Source: Chlorobium sp.
Lineage (GTDB): Bacteria > Bacteroidota > Chlorobiia > Chlorobiales > Chlorobiaceae
Direction of reading: 5' to 3'
DNA: 62,832 nucleotides
Assembly (NCBI GenBank): GCA_028277485.1
Contig: JANQGE010000062.1
Span: 1 to 62,832 of the forward strand
The position numbers and the translations under genes are program-made. Below the pieces are notes generated by a model. That model saw nothing but the letters and a program-made list of their open reading frames with translations. It was not told where the DNA came from and searched no databases. Below, in pieces: positions 8,045 through 16,280 of the stretch (within the stretch, counting starts at the first letter, position 1; every line of letters begins with the position of its first letter).

Positions 8045-8518
8045 TCAGCTGCCTTTTTTGATACACGTATGGGCTTCTTTATATGGCTTGCCTTTTCCTG
8101 TCTCCAGATAATCCTTCAAGCTTCCTAAGAAATAGTCCCAGCCTGCTTGGCAGATTTCAAAGCATTCAAGTGTCGGCACTAATCCTTGATGGGTCAAAGT
8201 CACCTTGCTGCCATTTTTGTGCGCAACAATCTCCCATTTTATGGTGGTTCCTTTCCATTCATCTTTTTTTGGTAACTCTTCGAGATCGTGATTTGCCTCA
8301 ACAACCTTCCAGAGAAGCGATCGATTTGGTGTTGCCTCTGACACAGTCATCACCCAAGAAGTGTTCTTTTCAAATCGAACGACGAGTTGGTCTCCGACTT
8401 TCAAAGCTTGGTTTGAGAATTCCGTCCACCATTTATCAATGCTTTCTGCAATTGCCTGGTAGACTAAATCTGGTTTTATAGAGACAAGAACCTCTCTTGA
8501 ATAGCTTTGTTTCGACAT
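8045..8518 (-). CDS. SRPBCC-domain protein, AHSA1-like
   Basis: About 157 residues starting at MSKQSYSREVLVSI. This ATG has an AGGG about 8 bp upstream and is preferred over a start 15 bp earlier. The pattern of a first strand, IDKWWTEF, WVMTVSEATPNRSLLWKVVE, IKWEIVAHKNGSKVTLTHQG and the terminal helix GWDYFLGSLKDYLETGKG is that of the START/Bet v1-like AHSA1 family, which binds hydrophobic ligands. No operon partner suggests a ligand. Confidence 0.75.
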   Translation of the reverse strand: MSKQSYSREVLVSIKPDLVYQAIAESIDKWWTEFSNQALKVGDQLVVRFEKNTSWVMTVSEATPNRSLLWKVVEANHDLEELPKKDEWKGTTIKWEIVAHKNGSKVTLTHQGLVPTLECFEICQAGWDYFLGSLKDYLETGKGKPYKEAHTCIKKGS

Positions 8519-8641
8519 GATTTGCCCTAACATGAATGGATCAAAGTCAGCATGGATGCCGCATCAAGTACGCCACGACTCTCTACCGGTGTCTGAAAAT
8601 CGTTAAACTGTGTTTTTGAGACAGTCTTGACGAAAATGTTT

Positions 8642-9565
8642 TCAGGCGAGAATCCAGTCCGCAAGTACTCGGGTTGTTGTCGGGTGAATGAGATACCCGC
8701 AGCTGTGATGAGGGTTCGATTTCCCGTCTCTTACCGACAGGTTATATATCTTGTAATCCCTGATCGACTCGATCATATCATGACGCCTCATCTTCCTGTA
8801 ATCGTCAGAGATTTTCGAGTCATGTGAAATGTAGTCGTCCTCGGCCGCGATGTTCACCCATTTGCGGATATTCCCGGGGTATCTTCTTTCCCCGCTCGCT
8901 TTGCGCCCCTTGAGGTTTTCCTGGACTGTAATATCTCCCAACGGGCTGCCCAAGGTCACGAAAAGATCTATCTTCAGCTTCCAATAGTCGAACCATTCGC
9001 CATAACGGTTGAACTTCCAGAGCGTATCATAAGAGATCATCGATCCCAGAGAGTGCGCCACGATCGCGGTGCTTCCCTTCCTGTCAAATGCGCGCTTGAG
9101 GGGTTTTATCATCTGGCGGCGGACTTCCGTGCCGAAAACACTTTCGTCGTTCCAGTATTCCCTCATGTCGGGAGCAACCTGCGCTATGAGCGCTTCGCTG
9201 AGATTGAAAAAATTCAGTATCGGGGAAAGGACATCCGCTGCACCTTCCTTGAAAGACTCTTTCCCGGGAAGCTTGTTGTAGTTTCTTTTTGTAAACTGAC
9301 CTGCTGTATACCCTCTGAGCTGCTCCAGCGTTATACGGCGGGAATCCGAATCGTCAATCCAGGGCTTGTTGAGTTCCTTTTTTAAAAATTTGTTATTGAT
9401 ATCGCCGTAATAGACAAACTCGACCTTTATGTCACTGAAACGGTTATAGGCTTCTGTATTATCCCGTTTGAGCCCGCTTTTTATGGCATCGAGCCACAAG
9501 CTCCGGAGCGGTGATTCCTTGGGCTTCCAGCTCCGACCGTGTATGAGAACCAGCGTCTTGTTCAT
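8642..9565 (-). CDS. Alpha/beta hydrolase-fold protein
   Basis: A 307-residue protein beginning MNKTLVLIHGRSWKP; the LIHG element is the oxyanion loop of alpha/beta hydrolases. The nucleophile elbow is AHSLGSMIS (G/A-x-S-x-G with the usual His before Ser). VTLGSPLG follows, and DDYISHDS and CGYLIHP could supply the acid and histidine. No signal peptide is visible, so it is probably cytoplasmic. The substrate is unknown. It is transcribed in the same direction as its neighbours but with clear gaps. Confidence 0.75.
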   Translation of the reverse strand: MNKTLVLIHGRSWKPKESPLRSLWLDAIKSGLKRDNTEAYNRFSDIKVEFVYYGDINNKFLKKELNKPWIDDSDSRRITLEQLRGYTAGQFTKRNYNKLPGKESFKEGAADVLSPILNFFNLSEALIAQVAPDMREYWNDESVFGTEVRRQMIKPLKRAFDRKGSTAIVAHSLGSMISYDTLWKFNRYGEWFDYWKLKIDLFVTLGSPLGDITVQENLKGRKASGERRYPGNIRKWVNIAAEDDYISHDSKISDDYRKMRRHDMIESIRDYKIYNLSVRDGKSNPHHSCGYLIHPTTTRVLADWILA

Positions 9566-9626
9566 AGGAGTGCCTTTTTGGTGGATGAAGATTACAGCAG
9601 CAATTTCGCCAATACCCTGGAAACAA

Positions 9627-10206
9627 TCAAATACTCCGAATCTTCACCACTGTTCTTCCCTTCAGCTTGCCGGCAAGCATCCGACCGATTGATCCGGGCA
9701 GCTCTTCCAGCGAAATCTCGTTGCAGAGATCGGACAGGTTATCCGGTTTCCACTCTCTGGCAAGTTTTTCCCAGACAGTTTCCCTCTGTGTCATCGGACA
9801 GTTCTGGGAATCGATACCGATGAGTGAAACACCTCTGAGAATAAAAGGATAAACGGAAAGATGAAGCCCGGGTGAAGCAACGTTCCCGCAGCAGGTAACA
9901 ATACCCATCGGTATTCATACCAAGGTCAAAGCCTGTAACGACAACGTTTTCATTCTCACTGAACTTCCCTGACATATCGCTGACAACCGTCCCGACTGCG
10001 TCGATGCCGGGAGTATGCGGATACTCTTTCGTCACCCCTTTGTTGCCGCTTGCGGACAGCGCATCCTTGTAGTTCAACGACGAATAACAGACCCTTATCA
10101 GCAGGTCACTACGGGGCAAATCACTGAGGCTTTTTCTAACAACTCTCCCTGAAAATCCGTCACCTTTTTCTTTGACAACAAAAGCGTCAAACTCTTTGAT
10201 TTCCAT
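9627..10206 (-). pseudogene. acuI/yhdH-like acryloyl-CoA reductase pseudogene with an internal deletion
   Basis: The 5' part (from 10206) encodes MEIKEFDAFVVKEKGDGFSG through YSSLNYKDALSASGNKGVTK, TPGIDAVGTVV and VTGFDLGMNTDG, the N-terminal domain of AcuI/YhdH medium-chain reductases. The 3' part, in another frame from about 9908, encodes GIVTCCGNVASPGLHLSVYP, FILRGVSLIGIDSQNC and the usual C-terminus. The middle of the family (roughly residues 105-240 of about 330, including the NADP-binding Rossmann domain) is absent. The join near 9905-9912 is out of frame, so no functional enzyme can be made. A MITE-like repeat starts 15 bp upstream of the old start codon. Confidence 0.85.
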
Positions 10207-10220
10207 AAATCCTTTTTTGT

Positions 10221-10363
10221 GGGCACCTCTATTAATTTGTTGCGCACCATGATTACATCGTTGGTCGGTGCTCGAAATCCTCACGTACTATCAGTACGCT
10301 CCGGTTTCTGCGCTCCATCCGCCTTGCACTCGAACCGCTCATGACACTTTTTAGAGTGTGTCC
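10221..10363 (-). repeat. MITE-like repeat, copy R3
   Basis: About 143 bp, bounded by GGGCACCTCTATTAATTTGT on the + strand and a degenerate inverted copy (TTTTTAGAGTGTGTCC) at the other end. The interior matches the reverse complement of the copies at 62452 and 62721: CATGAGCGGTTCGAGTGCAA, GCAGAAACCGGAGCGTAC, GTGAGGATTTCGAGCACCGA. It contains short palindromes. No protein is encoded. It lies directly upstream of the broken acuI-like gene. Confidence 0.75.
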
Positions 10364-10398
10364 GAGAAATACAAAAAAGGTAATGAGATATATCTGGA

Positions 10399-10989
10399 TC
10401 AGGAAAAAAACATTTCAAACTGAAGATATGTCAACAACAAACCCATTGCTCCACCAACAAGCACTTGCATAACCGTATGTCTTTTCAAGTAAACCCTTGC
10501 CGTTCCTATAATTATTATCAACATATAAAATGGATAAACAACCGAACCGAACTCAAAACTCAAGGCAACCAAGGGACCTGCGATACCTGTAGTATGAACA
10601 CTGACTTTCCACCACCTGGTAACAAGCAAAACAAGTAGCGTATTCGTACCATAGCAAAACATGAGCCCTTGAACGTGGACAGGCGCCCCGAAAAACCACA
10701 ACACAAAAAAACCCGCAAAATAGCTTATTATGCTAAAAGCAAACGGATTTAAACGCTTTATCCTTTCCGTTATATCAACGGTATCCAAATAGCCCTTATT
10801 TTTTAGATAAAAGATATATAAATAAGGAATTACCGCCGAAAATAACAGAGCAATAAAGAAGTATACAACCTTTATCGAAGCACTGTTGCTTTCAGAAAAA
10901 ATCGTTAACAATAAAAAGGCTATACCCGCATTTGTTATCGGGTGTAGAGCCGTAGAAACATATTTAAAAATCCTGTCCAATTTCAACAT
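10399..10989 (-). CDS. PAP2-superfamily-like integral membrane protein
   Basis: A 196-residue protein with about six hydrophobic segments. KVSVHTTGIAGP and ARVYLKRHTVMQVLVGGAMG align with the second and third phosphatase motifs of PAP2 proteins (S-x-H and S/A-R-x5-H-x3-D). The position normally held by Asp is Gln, so activity is uncertain. Likely substrates would be lipid or isoprenoid phosphates in the membrane. No operon context is evident. Confidence 0.65.
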   Translation of the reverse strand: MLKLDRIFKYVSTALHPITNAGIAFLLLTIFSESNSASIKVVYFFIALLFSAVIPYLYIFYLKNKGYLDTVDITERIKRLNPFAFSIISYFAGFFVLWFFGAPVHVQGLMFCYGTNTLLVLLVTRWWKVSVHTTGIAGPLVALSFEFGSVVYPFYMLIIIIGTARVYLKRHTVMQVLVGGAMGLLLTYLQFEMFFS

Positions 10990-11035
10990 ACCAACTATCG
11001 GGCACCTTCATTAAAGGCACCTCTATAATTATAGC

Positions 11036-11105
11036 AATACTCTTCGATTCCCGATTCCGACCCCGATCTCCGAAAGAGAAATCAATCGGGTTTCGGGGTC
11101 GAAAT
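11036..11105. repeat. Second copy of the CAATACTCTTCGATTCCCGA repeat with an imperfect palindrome
   Basis: CAATACTCTTCGATTCCCGA also occurs at about 437-456. Here it is followed by ACCCCGATCTCCGAAAGAGA and, after a short spacer, CGGGTTTCGGGGTCG, an imperfect inverted repeat like the one at 291-320. Two shortened GGCACCTTCA/GGCACCTCTATAATT elements lie just before it (11000-11030). This is non-coding repeat material of unknown origin. Confidence 0.5.
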
Positions 11106-11150
11106 GGGCGTTTGGCAGTTCTTGATCGGCAACCGGCGCTTTAGGGCGCC

Positions 11151-11522
11151 CTACCTGCTCTTAGCCTCCTCAACCTGTGAAACGATTTGGCTTAATTTTT
11201 TCAAATCGAACGGCTTGTTCAGTACAGCCACGATCTGCAGATTTTGCATATCCACTTTTTTGTCTGCCATCCCATAGCCGGTTATGAAAACTACAGGTAT
11301 TTGATACCCCTCATTTTCAAGACGAACAACCACACTGGCCCCGTCAAGACCCGGCATCTTGAAATCTGTGACAATCAGATCAAATGCATCAGGAGTTTGT
11401 TGCACCAACTCCAGCCCCCGTTGCCCGTTTGACGCTGTAACCACTTGATGATTCAGCATCGTCAAGTATTTTTCGAGTAATTTCAGGATTTGGGGTTCGT
11501 CGTCCATGACTAATATTTTCAT
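11151..11522 (-). CDS. Receiver-only response regulator (CheY-like)
   Basis: A 123-residue receiver domain starting MKILVMDDEPQILKLLEKYL. It has the acidic pair D7-D8, the phospho-acceptor Asp53 in LIVTDFKMPGLDG, a T/S position in VVFITGYG and the conserved Lys in LNKPFD. No output domain is attached. Upstream in-frame codons to 11585 are ignored because they precede a typical receiver start. No sensor kinase is adjacent, so this is an orphan regulator. Confidence 0.85.
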   Translation of the reverse strand: MKILVMDDEPQILKLLEKYLTMLNHQVVTASNGQRGLELVQQTPDAFDLIVTDFKMPGLDGASVVVRLENEGYQIPVVFITGYGMADKKVDMQNLQIVAVLNKPFDLKKLSQIVSQVEEAKSR

Positions 11523-11584
11523 GTACTCTCTGATACTGGCAGTTGAATAATAAGGGCGCCTCCCCACCCGTCCCAAAATAATCA

Positions 11585-11618
11585 AAAAAGCCTTTCAATC
11601 CCCGATCGAATCAGGCTT
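11585..11618 (-). terminator. Rho-independent terminator after the btuD gene
   Basis: On the minus strand AAGCCT ... AGGCTT forms a stem around a GC-containing loop and is followed immediately by TTTTTT. It lies about 32 bp downstream of the stop codon of the ABC ATPase gene (11650) and before the response regulator gene. That fits the end of the TonB receptor-cbiP-cobD-cbiB-btuC-btuD transcript. Confidence 0.6.
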
Positions 11619-11649
11619 ATTGAGGTGCCCTTGATCACTATTCCCCCTC

Positions 11650-12906
11650 TTATCCTTTCAAATTTTTCATCAGGTCACGGAGATTTGTCCATGTACGCGC
11701 ACCTTCGGCAATCAGTTTTTCAGCAGCTTTCGCAGCCTGTTTTCCATCTGTATAATCACGTTCCGCAATACCTCCGGCAATCCAGACCTCTTTTCCGGCG
11801 GCAAGCGCCTCTTCAGCGAGACGAAGATTAATAAGGTTGCCCGGTCCGAAAGGAGCGTCGCTCACCACAAGCACCTCAGCCTTTCCGGCCATTTCAGCCG
11901 CTTTTCGGTAAGGCTCGTCGCCAACGGCTGAGAAAGGTTTTTCAAGCACGGCATCGACCCCAAGCGCCTGGGCAGCCTCGGCATCCGAATCCATCTTGTT
12001 CAATACCCCGGTTGTCACACGGAAACCATAGAGAGCAAAACGCCGGTACAATTCTATTCCCGTACCGCCGCCAGCGACAACATGCACGGTTTTATGTTTT
12101 CCAGGGCTATCATTGAAACCCTCAAAGATACCGGAGACGTGTATCGCACCGGTCAGCGGGTCATTTTGAACCCGCAGCTCACAGTTATAAACCCCGTCGA
12201 GAATATCAGGCCGGAGAACTTCTTCAGGAGTACCGTCACCGGCAATGCGCCCGTTGTCCATGAGAATCAGCCTGTCGGCGACTTCAGCAGACAGAGAAAG
12301 GTCATGGCTGACAAGAACAACCGTCATCTGCTGCTCGCGGTTTATCCTTTTCAGGATACGCAGCACTTCGTATCTGTGATTAATGTCCAGATGAGAGATC
12401 GACTCGTCAAGCATGATGATACGCGGCTCCTGAGCCAGCACCATTGCAAGGATTACCCGCTGTTGCTCCCCTCCGCTCAACTCCATGAAGTAACGGTCTT
12501 TCAGGTACAGCACGTCGGTGTAGATCATTGACCGCTCGATAACCACATAGTCCGCTTCACGGAGCCCTCTCAATAGACCCGATGCTGCAGTGCGGCCGTT
12601 CATCACAATCTGGCCTGCCGTATAGGCCATTGGAGATTCCACTTTCTGCGGCACCACTCCTATGTGCCGGGCACGACTTACCGGACGCATCGATCGTACA
12701 TTTTTTCCAAAAAGACACACGCTGCCCTCAACCGGTTTCAGAAGCGCCGCCGCGGTTTTCAGCAACGTACTCTTGCCGCAACCGTTCGGCCCTATCAGGG
12801 AAATGAACTCCCCTTCCCGTATCTGAAAGCTGAGATCATCGAGCACTATCCGCCCTTTGTAACCGGCTTTTACCCTATCAAATGTCAGCGCCGCATTTTC
12901 CATCAA
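11650..12906 (-). CDS. btuD: Cobalamin-type ABC importer ATPase with a C-terminal extra domain
   Basis: 418 residues. The first ~255 are an ABC ATPase: Walker A GPNGCGKST, Q-loop VVPQ, signature LSGGEQQR, Walker B RIIMLDES, H-loop VSHD. The family is FecE/BtuD. The last ~150 residues (from about HVVAGGGTGIELYRRFALYG) form a second, Rossmann-like domain that standard BtuD (about 250 residues) lacks; its end (VWIAGGIAERDYTDGKQAA) is well ordered. It follows the btuC-like permease by about 95 bp of partly repetitive DNA. The extra domain may sense or bind a nucleotide or corrinoid; that is a guess. Confidence 0.85.
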   Translation of the reverse strand: MMENAALTFDRVKAGYKGRIVLDDLSFQIREGEFISLIGPNGCGKSTLLKTAAALLKPVEGSVCLFGKNVRSMRPVSRARHIGVVPQKVESPMAYTAGQIVMNGRTAASGLLRGLREADYVVIERSMIYTDVLYLKDRYFMELSGGEQQRVILAMVLAQEPRIIMLDESISHLDINHRYEVLRILKRINREQQMTVVLVSHDLSLSAEVADRLILMDNGRIAGDGTPEEVLRPDILDGVYNCELRVQNDPLTGAIHVSGIFEGFNDSPGKHKTVHVVAGGGTGIELYRRFALYGFRVTTGVLNKMDSDAEAAQALGVDAVLEKPFSAVGDEPYRKAAEMAGKAEVLVVSDAPFGPGNLINLRLAEEALAAGKEVWIAGGIAERDYTDGKQAAKAAEKLIAEGARTWTNLRDLMKNLKG

Positions 12907-12954
12907 ACTAAAATCAAAATGTCAAACGTCTAAAGGTTTCAGAGTACTTTGTCA

Positions 12955-13000
12955 ATTTTGACTTGTCACTTGTCACTATTCTTTTGCCTGCTGATTCCCC
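12955..13000 (-). repeat. Reverse copy of the AGTGACAAG repeat
   Basis: Reading the minus strand gives GGGGGAATCAGCAGGCAAAA, then GAATAGTGACAAGTGACAAG, the same words as the block at 176-395. It fills the gap between the permease and ATPase genes. It encodes nothing. Confidence 0.5.
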
Positions 13001-14038
13001 CTACCCTATCCAGGCGTGCTTCATTTTCCGCTGGAGAATCAGGAGAAAGAAGGGACCGCCGGCAAGGGCGGTAACCACCCCGACAGGAACCTCAACCGGG
13101 GCAATAACTGTTCTCGCACATGCATCGCAAACGGCGAGAAACGTACCGCCGCCAATGGCAGAAAGAGGAATCAGCCATCGATGGTCCGGCCCGAACATCG
13201 CCCGAGTCACATGGGGCACGATAAGTCCTACGAAACCGATCATCCCGCCTATTGAAACAGCAGTCGCTGCCGTAAGTGTCGCGAAAAGAAGGCCGCCCAT
13301 GATAACCGCGTCAGCATTGATTCCCTGATAGTGTGCCATCTCACGACCAAGCGTCAAGGCATTGAGCCTGGAAGCAAGCAGCCAAACTCCCGCAAACCCG
13401 GAACCGATGAACAATGCTGAAACCAGCCGTTGTTGTAAAGGAGCCGGCTGAAGATTTCCAAGCATCCACCAGATAACATTGTGCAGGCCTTCCACGCTTG
13501 CTGTTGAAACCAGAAACATGATCAGGCTTGAACAGACGGCACTAACAATAACACCGCTGAGAATAAGGCTGTAAACCGACGGAGCACCTCGGCTTCCGCG
13601 GCTGGCTATCCAGTAAACAAGAAACAAGGTTGCGACCGCCGACGTAAAAGCCGCTACGGGAAGGCTCAAAGGAATTGCCGAAACCGCTCCGAAAAGAATA
13701 GCCATGGTGGCTCCAAGCCCGGCACCACCGCTGACCCCCAGCACGTAAGGTTCGGCAAGGGGATTACGCAAGATTGCCTGAAAAACCACACCGGATACAG
13801 AAAGCGCCGATCCCACAAGCAGCCCCATGACAAGGCGGTTGAAACGGAGCGTCATAACAGCCTTGCCGATAGATGTTTCCGGGTCGGGAAAACCTATGCC
13901 TGTCGGCCCCAGAAAAAGGCAGAGGGTGAGAAGCATCGGAACTGCCACAAAAAAAACCGTGACGCGTCCTGCCGGGACAGTCCTTATCCCAAGCAGCGCT
14001 GCCGGTTGCGCCCCGGTGTGCAAACCCTTTTTTATCAC
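13001..14038 (-). CDS. btuC: FecCD/BtuC-family ABC permease
   Basis: A 345-residue permease with about ten hydrophobic segments. Family marks are RLVMGLLVGSALSVSGVVFQ, ILRNPLAEPYVLGVSGGAGL, and the cytoplasmic coupling region GFVGLIVPHVTRAMFGPDHR (GLIVPH...R). It would form the inner-membrane channel for cobamide or cobinamide uptake with the ATPase downstream and a binding lipoprotein such as that at 20644-21843. It starts 11 bp after the cbiB stop, so the genes are cotranscribed. The substrate is inferred from the B12 gene context. Confidence 0.87.
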   Translation of the reverse strand: MIKKGLHTGAQPAALLGIRTVPAGRVTVFFVAVPMLLTLCLFLGPTGIGFPDPETSIGKAVMTLRFNRLVMGLLVGSALSVSGVVFQAILRNPLAEPYVLGVSGGAGLGATMAILFGAVSAIPLSLPVAAFTSAVATLFLVYWIASRGSRGAPSVYSLILSGVIVSAVCSSLIMFLVSTASVEGLHNVIWWMLGNLQPAPLQQRLVSALFIGSGFAGVWLLASRLNALTLGREMAHYQGINADAVIMGGLLFATLTAATAVSIGGMIGFVGLIVPHVTRAMFGPDHRWLIPLSAIGGGTFLAVCDACARTVIAPVEVPVGVVTALAGGPFFLLILQRKMKHAWIG

Positions 14039-14048
14039 GTGCGCAGTG

Positions 14049-15011
14049 TTAAACCATGATCAGTTTAAACAGTATACGAATACCAAGACCCGATGCAAGA
14101 AAAATCGCCGAAGCCGCAAACATCAGAGCAAACGCCTGTCTGATCGTGTGTGCCGAACACAGCGTATCGACGACGCCAAGATGAGGAAAGCTGTGCATGA
14201 CCGCCCCATAGCTCCTCAGCCCCCCAAGCCGAACCCCAAGTGCTCCGGCAAAGGCCGCTTCGGGGTAACCGGCATTGGGACTTGCGTGCAGCCTCGCTGT
14301 TTTTGCAACCGACCGGAAAACATCCGCAAAGCGGAGCCGCATCATTGCCGCCGCAAGGGCAACCGCCGGAACCGTCAGACGCGCCGGCAGATAATTAACA
14401 AGATCGTCCAGTCGCGCAGAGGCCCAGCCAAATTCGAGGTGGCGCTCATTCTTGTAACCAAAGCATGAATCCAGGGTATTCACTGCCTTGTAGGCCATTG
14501 CTCCCACAGGACCAAAAAGAAGCGCGAAAAACAGCGGTGCCGTCACTCCGTCAACGGTGTTCTCAGCAACACTTTCCACAGCGGCCTGAGCAACATCCTC
14601 CTCTTGCATGGCATCAGCATCCCGCCCGACAATCATCCCGACGTTTTTCCTGGCCATGGAAAGACCGCCGTACTGCAAAGCATTCATTACCGCACGGGCA
14701 TGTTTGGCAAGATCTTTTGCAGCAAATGTGAAATAAAGCATCACAGCCGCCATGACGTTCTCAAGCACGGGGTTCACCAGTGCACATAACCACAGCACAC
14801 TCCACGCAGCCACGGTCGTTGCCCCAACGACAATTATGACCGTTGCAATACCTGCAAGGTGCAAAGGAAGCCACCGAATCCCACGCAGTAACGCCTCGGT
14901 TTTCATCGCAAGCAATCCGATTCCTTTTACAGGATGAGGAAACTTGCGGGGATCGCCCAGCACAAGATCAAGCAGAAAAGCTGCAGCAAGTTGCAGTTCA
15001 GGAATAAACAT
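14049..15011 (-). CDS. cbiB: Adenosylcobinamide-phosphate synthase CbiB
   Basis: About 320 residues starting MFIPELQLAAAFLLDLVLGD, the normal CbiB N-terminus (LLLDLLLGDP then PHPV). Further family marks are ESVAENTVDGVTAPLFFAL, FGPVGAMAYKAVNTLDSCFG, and FGWASARLDDLVNYLPARL. This membrane enzyme attaches (R)-1-amino-2-propanol phosphate to adenosylcobyric acid. The substrate arm comes from CobD, encoded immediately upstream. An in-frame extension to 15041 runs into a GGGCACCTCTA repeat fragment and is not used. Confidence 0.92.
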   Translation of the reverse strand: MFIPELQLAAAFLLDLVLGDPRKFPHPVKGIGLLAMKTEALLRGIRWLPLHLAGIATVIIVVGATTVAAWSVLWLCALVNPVLENVMAAVMLYFTFAAKDLAKHARAVMNALQYGGLSMARKNVGMIVGRDADAMQEEDVAQAAVESVAENTVDGVTAPLFFALLFGPVGAMAYKAVNTLDSCFGYKNERHLEFGWASARLDDLVNYLPARLTVPAVALAAAMMRLRFADVFRSVAKTARLHASPNAGYPEAAFAGALGVRLGGLRSYGAVMHSFPHLGVVDTLCSAHTIRQAFALMFAASAIFLASGLGIRILFKLIMV

Positions 15012-15013
15012 CA

Positions 15014-15041
15014 GGGCACCTCTATTTATTGTCATGAGCAA
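15014..15041 (+). repeat. Fragment of the MITE-like repeat
   Basis: GGGCACCTCTATTTATTGTCATGAGCAA matches the left end of the copies at 62452 and 62721 and then diverges. It lies in the cobD-cbiB gap and touches the region upstream of the cbiB start. Confidence 0.55.
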
Positions 15042-15097
15042 CTTCTTTCTATCCGCTCAACGATAACAATTGAAGCGCGGAATAAATAAGGGACCCA

Positions 15098-16192
15098 TCA
15101 TTTCAACATGGCCTTAACACCTTCACCTGCTTGCTGCAGTTGTTCGAGCAGGTAACGGTTTTCCTCAGGCTTGCGGATTGCAAAACGAAAGTAGTTGTCC
15201 TCCAGGCCCGGAAAATTGCGGCAGTCCCGCACATAGATGTTTTTGCCGATCAGGTACTTGAGCAGATCGTCGAGACCGGTTTCTGCGTTCCACTGCGCAA
15301 GGAAAAAATTGGCCCCGTATCCTTTCAGGGTAATTTCGGGAATTTTGTTTACTTGCTTGAATATTTTCGCCCGTTCCGAGGCGATCAGCATGCGAACATC
15401 ACGTTCAAACTCCCCGCAGTGCAAAAGTTGCCTGGCGACATCTTCGGCCACGACATTGACCGTCCATGGTTCTTTATGCCGCAGCAGCATCCCGATGACG
15501 TCGTGATGCGCGATCACCGCCCCAAGGCGTAAGCCCGGCAGAGCATAAAACTTTGTCAGCGAGTGTAGAACCATTACATTTTTCAACGCTCTGACATCCC
15601 GCATCATCGATGCATCAGGAAAATCATCCGAGAACTGGATGAAAGCCTCGTCCATGATGAACCATTTTTCAGGAAAACGGCTTGCAAGCGCAAGGAAGAC
15701 TTCCTTTGGAAATCTTGTGCCGGTGGGATTGTTGGGGTTGGCGGCGATCAACGCGTCAACGCTTTCGAGTTTACCCGAAATCACTTCAATACCGGGAAGT
15801 GTAAACGTTGCCTGCTCTTCTAATCTCAGGCAGGAGACCTTTGCACCGGCAATCCTGCAGGCTCGCTCGTAATCAAAGAAAGAAGGTGCAAGCACCATGA
15901 CCCGCTTCAATTTCAGCGCTCTCGGAACCAGATAGATCCCCTCGACAGCGCCGTTGACAGGCAGCACCGTACCACCATCAAGACCGAACCTGCCGCAATA
16001 AAAATCTCTTACCCCCCTGCCGTCTATCGAAGGGTATCTATGCACATCGAACGCACTGAGAGCTGTTTCGGGAAGAGAAGGAAACAAAGGACTGATATTA
16101 ACGCTGAAATCAAGCAGTGAACGGTGCTCGACAAAAAAACGGCGCTCAGGCTCCCCGCCATGTTCATGATGATAAAGATTGTCCCGGATCAT
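15098..16192 (-). CDS. cobD: L-threonine-O-3-phosphate decarboxylase CobD
   Basis: About 364 residues from MIRDNLYHHEHGGEPERRFF; the 14 codons before this ATG do not resemble the family. It is a fold-type I PLP enzyme: LDFSVNISP, ANPNNPTG, FIMDEAFIQFSD and the PLP lysine in VLHSLTKFYALPGLRLG. CobD makes (R)-1-aminopropan-2-ol phosphate for CbiB, and the two genes are adjacent. It is distinguished from histidinol-phosphate aminotransferase by this context and the N-terminal HGG element. Confidence 0.88.
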   Translation of the reverse strand: MIRDNLYHHEHGGEPERRFFVEHRSLLDFSVNISPLFPSLPETALSAFDVHRYPSIDGRGVRDFYCGRFGLDGGTVLPVNGAVEGIYLVPRALKLKRVMVLAPSFFDYERACRIAGAKVSCLRLEEQATFTLPGIEVISGKLESVDALIAANPNNPTGTRFPKEVFLALASRFPEKWFIMDEAFIQFSDDFPDASMMRDVRALKNVMVLHSLTKFYALPGLRLGAVIAHHDVIGMLLRHKEPWTVNVVAEDVARQLLHCGEFERDVRMLIASERAKIFKQVNKIPEITLKGYGANFFLAQWNAETGLDDLLKYLIGKNIYVRDCRNFPGLEDNYFRFAIRKPEENRYLLEQLQQAGEGVKAMLK

Positions 16193-16280
16193 TCTTTGCG
16201 GTAACAAGTGACGGGTTGATTTTCCAGGCTCCAAATTTTACAACCGAAAATGACTGAGTCCGGCATGAAAGCGCAGCTCC

